Assembly (NCBI GenBank): GCA_002402245.1
Contig: NVVP01000013.1
Location: 31,254 to 42,025 of the forward strand
DNA length: 10,772 nt
Source: Gammaproteobacteria bacterium
GTDB lineage: Bacteria > Pseudomonadota > Gammaproteobacteria > Nitrosococcales > Methylophagaceae
Direction of reading: 5' to 3'
The number at the start of each line of letters is the position of its first letter. The first letter of the stretch is position 1. The notes under the pieces are model-generated. The model did no database searches. It had not been told where the DNA came from and worked only from the letters and a program-made list of their open reading frames with translations. Of the stretch, positions 7,310-10,772 are shown in pieces. The position numbers were made by a program, and so were the translations under genes.

Positions 7310-7322
7310 AATACTCGGGTAT
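7298..7322 (+). promoter_or_regulatory. IscR type 1 binding site upstream of iscR
   Basis: The 25-bp segment matches the E. coli IscR type 1 consensus (left half ATASYYGACT, WWW-type centre, right half YAGTCRRSTAT) at 22 of 25 positions. The left half reads GAAGTTGACT and the right half TACTCGGGTAT. The mismatches are the two outermost left bases and one C in place of G. The site covers the cysE stop codon and the candidate iscR -35 (TTGACT, 7302-7307), so the [2Fe-2S] form of IscR should repress its own promoter. I compared against a consensus recalled from memory; binding is not shown. Confidence 0.8.
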
Positions 7323-7331
7323 GTGAATATT
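7302..7331 (+). promoter_or_regulatory. Candidate iscR promoter
   Basis: TTGACT (7302-7307) is a good -35 element. The -10 is less clear: GAATAT at 7325-7330 (17-bp spacer) or AATATT at 7326-7331 (18-bp spacer, four of six matches). Either gives a short leader ending in AAGGG (7348-7352), seven bases before the iscR ATG. The -35 lies inside the IscR box, which is what autorepression would need. Confidence 0.55.
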
Positions 7332-7359
7332 CTACCTATATTTTTATAAGGGTATTACC

Positions 7360-7806
7360 ATGCGTTTAACTACCAAAGGCCGTTACGCGGTTACTGCGAT
7401 GCTTGATTTGAGTCTTAACTACGGTAAAGGCTCGATTACGCTTGCGGATATTTCTGAACGACAAGGTATTTCACTGTCTTATTTAGAGCAGTTATTTGCA
7501 CGGTTACGAAGAAAAGAATTAGTTACTAGTTCGCGTGGCCCAGGTGGCGGTTATAAATTAAGCCGTTCAGCTGATGAAATTAGTGTGTTGGATGTTATCT
7601 TATCTGTAGATGAAAAAATGGATAATACGGCGTGTAGTAGCCAGGCAAACTGTCATGAGGGTGAGCAATGTTTAAGTCATGAACTTTGGCAGAGCTTAAG
7701 TGAACAGATTAAACTCTACTTATCTGAAATTAGCCTCGGCCAAGTCGTCAGTGATCATAAGAAAAGTAATGATAATAGTAATGTCATCAAGTTTAGTGGC
7801 ATTTAA
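7360..7806 (+). CDS. iscR: Fe-S cluster assembly regulator IscR (Rrf2 family)
   Basis: IscR is a [2Fe-2S] transcription factor that senses Fe-S demand, repressing isc genes in its holo form and acting on type 2 sites with or without a cluster. The 148 residues begin MRLTTKGRYAVTAMLDLS and carry the Rrf2 winged helix (ISLSYLEQLFARLRRKELVTSSRGPGGGYKL presented at about 37-67). The cluster ligands Cys92, Cys98, Cys104 and His107 are all present at the same numbers as in E. coli, so the protein should be cluster-binding. An IscR box overlaps its promoter. The gene is followed after 12 bp by an IscA-type carrier, not by iscS and iscU as in the canonical operon, which is the notable feature here. 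Confidence 0.96.
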   Translation: MRLTTKGRYAVTAMLDLSLNYGKGSITLADISERQGISLSYLEQLFARLRRKELVTSSRGPGGGYKLSRSADEISVLDVILSVDEKMDNTACSSQANCHEGEQCLSHELWQSLSEQIKLYLSEISLGQVVSDHKKSNDNSNVIKFSGI

Positions 7807-7818
7807 AGGAAAGTAGTA

Positions 7819-8145
7819 ATGTTTACATTAACAGACTCAGCTGTAGCTCGAGTACAAGATATGGTCGCTAAACGTGATGATGCCTTAGGTCTACGCATCG
7901 GTGTGACTAAAAGCGGTTGTTCAGGTTATCGTTATGCACTTGATTTTGCTGATAGCATTGATGACACTGATATCGTTATTGAAAAAGGCGGCATTAAAGT
8001 GGTGATTGATGAAGCTAGCATGCCTGTTTTAGATGGTGTTGAATTAGATTTTGTTAAAAAAGGGCTTAACCAAAGCTTCCAATTTAACAACCCTAATGTA
8101 GTGTCATCTTGTGGTTGTGGTGAAAGCTTTAGCACCACGAAATAA
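7819..8145 (+). CDS. iscA: IscA-type Fe-S cluster carrier
   Basis: A-type carriers accept an Fe-S cluster, or iron, from the scaffold and pass it to apo-proteins. The 108 residues include the family signature GLRIGVTKSGCSGYRYALDF and the C-terminal NPNVVSSCGCGESF, giving the three ligand cysteines Cys34, Cys98 and Cys100. DFVKKGLNQSFQFNNPNV resembles E. coli IscA more than ErpA or SufA, but the families are close and the symbol is a best guess helped by the iscR neighbour. The ribosome binding site AAAGGAAA overlaps the iscR stop codon, so the two are co-transcribed and probably coupled. With no iscS or iscU beside it, the carrier may serve a SUF machinery encoded elsewhere; that is inference. 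Confidence 0.92.
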   Translation: MFTLTDSAVARVQDMVAKRDDALGLRIGVTKSGCSGYRYALDFADSIDDTDIVIEKGGIKVVIDEASMPVLDGVELDFVKKGLNQSFQFNNPNVVSSCGCGESFSTTK

Positions 8146-8168
8146 TCCTAAAGAGAAAGATAGCCTGT

Positions 8169-8180
8169 ATGATCGGCTAG
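8169..8180 (+). other. Three-codon ORF abutting the bioA start
   Basis: ATG-ATC-GGC-TAG at 8169-8180 ends directly against the bioA ATG (8181) and is in the same frame. A purine-rich AAGAGAAAGA (8151-8160) is spaced properly for ATG 8169 but about 20 nt from bioA. A 5-bp inverted repeat (TAGCC 8161-8165, GGCTA 8175-8179) puts the upstream ATG in its loop. Termination-reinitiation is an inference. Confidence 0.3.
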
Positions 8181-9479
8181 ATGGAATCTAATAATAATTT
8201 ACGTTTTGATGCCGAGCATATCTGGCATCCTTATTCGAGCGTTACCCAACCGGGACTTATGCATGAGGTCAGCTCTGCATCAGGCGTTCGTCTGACTTTA
8301 AGTGATGGTCGAGAAATCATTGATGGCATGTCATCATGGTGGTCGACCATTCACGGTTATAATCATCCTCGCTTAAACCAAGCAGCAAAATCCCAAATTG
8401 ATAGCATGTCCCATGTGATGTTTGGTGGATTAACGCATCAACCTGCAATTGAACTTGCCACTAAATTAATCGACATCACTGCCGAACCATTACAGAAAGT
8501 ATTTTTTACTGATTCAGGCTCTGTCAGTGTTGAAGTCGCCATTAAAATGGCAATTCAATACTTCTTTTCTCAAGATCAAAAACAAAAGCATCGCTTGCTC
8601 ACAATCCGTAATGGCTATCATGGTGATACCTTTGGTGCCATGGCAGTATGTGATCCCGTCAATGGCATGCACAGTATGTTTGAGCATGCACTACCCAAAC
8701 ACTTATTTGCCCCAGCCCCAACATGTCGTAATGATGAAGATTGGCAAGACAGTGATATTGCAGACTTCAGGGATTTAATTAGCACACACCATGATGAACT
8801 AGCCGCAGTGATTCTTGAACCCTTAGTCCAGGGAGCAGGGGGCATGCGAATTTATTGTCCTGAATACCTACGCCAAGTACGCGCACTCTGTGACCAATAT
8901 AATGTGCTATTAATTTTAGATGAAATTGCCACAGGTTTTGGCCGTACAGGCAGCTTATTTGCTTATGAACAAGCGGATATATGTCCTGATATATTATGTG
9001 TAGGTAAAGCGCTTACGGGGGGCTATGTCACTCTTGCTGCCACATTATGTACAGATAAGGTGGCTCAAGGAATCTCTGCTAATGGCGGTGGCGTGTTAAT
9101 GCATGGCCCTACATTTATGGCTAACCCTTTAGCCTGCCGTATTGCCTGTGAAAGCATTGATTTATTATTAGAGTCTAATTGGCAGCAACAAGTTAATGAT
9201 ATTGAGAGTCAACTGTCGAGAGAACTATTGCCTTATCAAAATGAGCCTAGTGTTAAAGAGGTACGCATTAAAGGCGCGATTGGTGTAGTAGAGTTAGATA
9301 AGCAACTTGATGAGCATATGGACTGGCTACCAAAGTTTATTGTTGATCAAGGTGTATGGATAAGACCTTTCCGTAACCTTATTTATATAATGCCTCCCTA
9401 TATTATTAGCCAAGAAGATTTAACTCAGTTAACAAAGGCTATTGCTAATATTATCAAAAAGTTATCTACGATGAGTTAA
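8181..9479 (+). CDS. bioA: Adenosylmethionine--8-amino-7-oxononanoate aminotransferase
   Basis: BioA is the PLP enzyme of biotin synthesis that makes 7,8-diaminononanoate from 8-amino-7-oxononanoate (KAPA), using SAM as amino donor. The 432 residues show the class III aminotransferase fold with BioA-specific residues: HIWHPYSS near the N-terminus (Tyr18, the E. coli Tyr17 equivalent), GMSSWWSTIHGYNHP (49-63, substrate-binding Trp), DSGSVSVEVAIKMA (111-124), NGYHGDTFGAM, the PLP-contacting LDEIATGFGRTG (246-257), the Schiff-base lysine Lys276 in CVGKALTGGY, and HGPTFMANPLAC (308-319). It lies 35 bp after iscA, with no good Shine-Dalgarno of its own. No other bio gene is in the window. Co-transcription from the iscR promoter would place it under Fe-S control, which is inference. 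Confidence 0.96.
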   Translation: MESNNNLRFDAEHIWHPYSSVTQPGLMHEVSSASGVRLTLSDGREIIDGMSSWWSTIHGYNHPRLNQAAKSQIDSMSHVMFGGLTHQPAIELATKLIDITAEPLQKVFFTDSGSVSVEVAIKMAIQYFFSQDQKQKHRLLTIRNGYHGDTFGAMAVCDPVNGMHSMFEHALPKHLFAPAPTCRNDEDWQDSDIADFRDLISTHHDELAAVILEPLVQGAGGMRIYCPEYLRQVRALCDQYNVLLILDEIATGFGRTGSLFAYEQADICPDILCVGKALTGGYVTLAATLCTDKVAQGISANGGGVLMHGPTFMANPLACRIACESIDLLLESNWQQQVNDIESQLSRELLPYQNEPSVKEVRIKGAIGVVELDKQLDEHMDWLPKFIVDQGVWIRPFRNLIYIMPPYIISQEDLTQLTKAIANIIKKLSTMS

Positions 9480-9501
9480 AAGTACATTAGTTGACTTTTT
9501 T
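9478..9501 (+). terminator. Weak candidate terminator after bioA
   Basis: AAAAGT (9478-9483), overlapping the bioA stop, can pair with ACTTTT (9494-9499), followed by two more T residues. The stem is only 6 bp, mostly A-T. Its 3' arm also contains the -35 of the next promoter, so the match may be coincidental. No better terminator is visible between bioA and the next gene. Confidence 0.3.
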
Positions 9502-9519
9502 ATCAGATGAAAATATAAT
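9491..9519 (+). promoter_or_regulatory. Strong sigma70 promoter for the PEP-CTERM gene
   Basis: TTGACT (9491-9496) and a perfect TATAAT (9514-9519) are separated by the ideal 17 bp, an 11 of 12 match to consensus. Transcription should start near 9526, leaving a leader of about 100 nt. This is the best promoter in the window and indicates an independent transcription unit. Confidence 0.85.
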
Positions 9520-9534
9520 GTGAACCACGTCACA
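9519..9534 (+). promoter_or_regulatory. CRP-type palindrome on the predicted transcription start
   Basis: TGTGA (9519-9523), six bases, then TCACA (9530-9534) is the exact core of the CRP/Vfr/Clp consensus. It begins at the last base of the -10 element and is centred at 9526.5, on the predicted +1. A regulator bound there would block RNA polymerase, so repression rather than activation is expected. The palindrome is visible; the identity of the regulator is inferred. Confidence 0.65.
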
Positions 9535-9584
9535 AAACTAAAGTTATCTTTACGCTTGTAAATTTAACCATGGAAGTGAATTAA

Positions 9585-9619
9585 CGCCAATAAAGGCGAT
9601 ACTTTTACCAGGAAGGTAA
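9585..9619 (+). promoter_or_regulatory. Two small tandem hairpins in the leader, the second presenting the ribosome binding site
   Basis: CGCC (9585-9588) pairs with GGCG (9595-9598) around AATAAA, and TTACC (9605-9609) pairs with GGTAA (9615-9619) around AGGAA. The loop and 3' arm of the second contain the ribosome binding site AGGAAGG (9610-9616), nine bases before the ATG at 9626. The stems are short, so any control of translation is speculative, and I do not recognise a named riboswitch. Confidence 0.3.
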
Positions 9620-9625
9620 CGAACT

Positions 9626-10384
9626 ATGAATACGCACTCACGCGCCTCTAAAATACTCCAAATCTGTGCTATCGCACTATTTAGTACATCCGCTATGGCT
9701 ACCTCAATTAATTTATCACCTTGGGTGAGTAATGGCACAGGAAACTGGCGAACAGCTACAGATAACCTATCTGTTACGCAGACAAAAAATCAGCATCCCA
9801 CTGTATTTATTAATAACCAGGATAGTCAAGGTTACCAATACTCGGCAGATATTAGGGTTAACACCACGAGTGATGATGATTATATTGGTTTTGTGCTTGG
9901 TTATGATAATGGTGATTTAACCAATAACTCAGCCGATTATTTATTAATTGATTGGAAGCAAGGTAATCAGAATTATGCCGGTGGCACGGGAACGACAGGC
10001 TTAGCTGTTTCACGAGTATCAGGTGCATTGGGAACGGGTCATAGCTCAGGTGCATGGTGGCATGATGCTACAGATGGCGTAACAGAGCTTCAACGAGCCA
10101 CTAATTTAGGCAACACAGGTTGGGCAGATAAAACGACATATTCTTTTGACTTGTTTTTTACATCAACACTGGTTGAGGTATTTGTTAATGGTGTTAAAGA
10201 ATTAAGTATCTCTGGATTATTTGATAATGGTTCGTTTGGTTTTTATAACTATAGCCAAGGCAATGTAACGTATGCTGCAACAGATGTGAGCGCGGTACCC
10301 ATTCCTGCGGCTTTATTCCTTTTTGGCCCTGCGTTATTAGGTGGACTGGCTTTTCGTCGTAAAGCACAATCTACCGCTAGTTAA
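9626..10384 (+). CDS. Secreted PEP-CTERM protein with a thrombospondin C-terminal-like domain
   Basis: This is a predicted exported, exosortase-processed surface protein of 252 residues. A Sec signal peptide covers about 1-25 (cleavage after AMA). The C-terminus carries a VPxPAA-type PEP-CTERM sorting tag: VPIPAA at 224-229, a hydrophobic segment to about 243, then RRK. The body (about 30-220) resembles the C-terminal lectin-like beta-sandwich of animal thrombospondins: VNTTSDDDYIGFVLGY (78-93), LIDWKQ (107-112), GLAVSRVSG (125-133), WWHD (144-147), NTGWADKTTYSF (163-174) and GSFGFYNYSQGNVTY (202-216) occur in the same order as in human TSP-1. The Asp-rich DDD suggests calcium binding. It has its own promoter and terminator. 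Exosortase is not encoded here. Ligand and role (matrix, adhesion) are unknown. Confidence 0.85.
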   Translation: MNTHSRASKILQICAIALFSTSAMATSINLSPWVSNGTGNWRTATDNLSVTQTKNQHPTVFINNQDSQGYQYSADIRVNTTSDDDYIGFVLGYDNGDLTNNSADYLLIDWKQGNQNYAGGTGTTGLAVSRVSGALGTGHSSGAWWHDATDGVTELQRATNLGNTGWADKTTYSFDLFFTSTLVEVFVNGVKELSISGLFDNGSFGFYNYSQGNVTYAATDVSAVPIPAALFLFGPALLGGLAFRRKAQSTAS

Positions 10385-10401
10385 TCAGAACTCAGTTCAG
10401 G

Positions 10402-10466
10402 CTCATTACGTAAATGTGATGAGTAATAATAAAAAGCCCAAGCATAGAAATATGCTTGGGCTTTTT
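10402..10466 (+). terminator. Strong terminator after the PEP-CTERM gene, preceded by a second hairpin
   Basis: A perfect 16-bp stem (10431-10446 with 10451-10466) closed by a GAAA tetraloop ends in five T residues and begins with five A residues, so it can terminate transcription from both sides. A separate 8-bp hairpin (CTCATTAC 10402-10409 with GTGATGAG 10416-10423, one T-G pair) stands just before it. The terminator call itself refers to 10431-10466. Confidence 0.93.
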
Positions 10467-10707
10467 AGTTTAGGCGTCTTATACCTGATAAGACCGTTTT
10501 AATCGTTGTTTACTGACACTTTCACCTAATTACTTATTGGACGCAGCAGAGCGCCTATAAGGCGGTTATAAATCTAAAGTAATGAGTAAATCAGTACCCA
10601 TGCTTAATAGTTTATTATCTATTGATAAATTATGCTTAAGATAGCCGAGGAAACGGTATATTTTATATGAGGGCGCTTTAGTTAAAGAGGCATAACTAAC
10701 AGGCAAT
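10467..10707. other. Intergenic gap between the PEP-CTERM gene and tRNA-Asn
   Basis: No convincing gene is present. Two perfect inverted repeats are visible: GTCTTAT (10476-10482) with ATAAGAC (10488-10494), and CGCCT (10552-10556) with AGGCG (10560-10564). A direct repeat ATGCTTAA occurs at 10600-10607 and 10632-10639. On the - strand a frame is open from the window edge to a stop at 10566-10568, but it has no ribosome binding site and crosses a tRNA terminator. Confidence 0.5.
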
Positions 10708-10743
10708 AAAAAAGCCCCAGTACATTGAATATACTGGGGCTTT
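10708..10743 (-). terminator. Intrinsic terminator of the leftward tRNA-Asn gene
   Basis: AAAGCCCCAGTA (10711-10722) and TACTGGGGCTTT (10732-10743) form a 12-bp stem with a 9-nt loop. Read on the - strand the hairpin is followed by a run of six T (10708-10713, complement). It lies 8 bp beyond the CCA end of the tRNA, which fits termination of that gene. Confidence 0.88.
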
Positions 10744-10751
10744 AAATCTGT

Positions 10752-10772
10752 TGGCTCCTCGACCTGGACTCG
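10752..10772 (-). tRNA. tRNA-Asn, 3' end only
   Basis: On the - strand the last 21 bases read as part of a T-loop (CGAGT), the T-stem 3' half (CCAGG), the acceptor 3' half (TCGAGGA), the discriminator G and an encoded CCA. This combination matches gammaproteobacterial tRNA-Asn, including the G discriminator (E. coli asnT ends CAGAGGA-GCCA). The anticodon is outside the window, so the amino-acid identity is a recognition of the 3' end and not proven. QueA in this window modifies the anticodon of tRNA-Asn. Confidence 0.8.

Noticed and set aside
7331..7355. Second IscR box between the first and the iscR start
   Set aside because: Only the right half (ending GGGTAT) resembles the consensus; the left half does not match.
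8527..8778. 83-codon + strand frame inside bioA
   Set aside because: A shadow frame; bioA is full length with all catalytic motifs and there is no separate ribosome binding site.
9526..9625. c-di-GMP (GEMM) or mini-ykkC riboswitch in the PEP-CTERM leader
   Set aside because: Two small hairpins exist, but the conserved loop and receptor sequences of these classes are not present.
9858..10055. 65-codon frame on the - strand inside the PEP-CTERM gene
   Set aside because: It lies entirely within a well-supported gene and its translation is low-complexity His/Asn/Tyr-rich, as expected from the reverse of Asp/Asn codons.

Overview
The window is a stretch of a moderately AT-rich gammaproteobacterial chromosome. 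This rests on the gene order rplT-pheS-pheT-ihfA-merR-like, an IscR with Cys92/Cys98/Cys104/His107 at the E. coli positions, the protein sequences themselves, and a tRNA-Asn 3' end of gammaproteobacterial type. A PEP-CTERM protein at the right end suggests an aquatic or biofilm-forming lineage with an exosortase encoded elsewhere. I do not assign a genus. All protein genes are on the + strand; only the tRNA at the right edge is on the - strand.

Layout. (1) 1-4745 is a translation and nucleoid block: the end of rplT, an intrinsic terminator, pheS-pheT (phenylalanyl-tRNA synthetase), a probable ihfA promoter, ihfA, an overlapping MerR-type regulator and a strong terminator. (2) 4762-9479 is a run of tightly spaced genes linked by SAM, sulfur and Fe-S chemistry: queA, trmJ (ATGA overlap), cysE, iscR (with its own promoter and a good IscR type 1 box), an IscA-type carrier and bioA. 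Compared with the usual gammaproteobacterial order, tgt-yajC-secD-secF(-suhB) is absent between queA and trmJ, and iscS-iscU, hscBA and fdx are absent around iscR-iscA. (3) 9480-10466 is a single-gene unit: a near-consensus sigma70 promoter, a perfect TGTGA-N6-TCACA palindrome on the predicted transcription start, a leader of about 100 nt, and a secreted PEP-CTERM protein whose body resembles the C-terminal domain of animal thrombospondins. It ends in a 16-bp terminator. (4) 10467-10772 is a non-coding gap, then the terminator and 3' end of a leftward tRNA-Asn gene.

How the genes work together. CysE feeds cysteine synthesis, which supplies sulfur for Fe-S clusters and methionine/SAM. QueA and TrmJ use SAM on tRNA, BioA uses SAM as amino donor, and IscR reads Fe-S status and probably controls itself, iscA and perhaps bioA. 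The most unusual items are the thrombospondin-like exosortase substrate with its CRP-type site, and the reduced isc locus. I see no defence system, CRISPR array, insertion sequence or prophage in the window.
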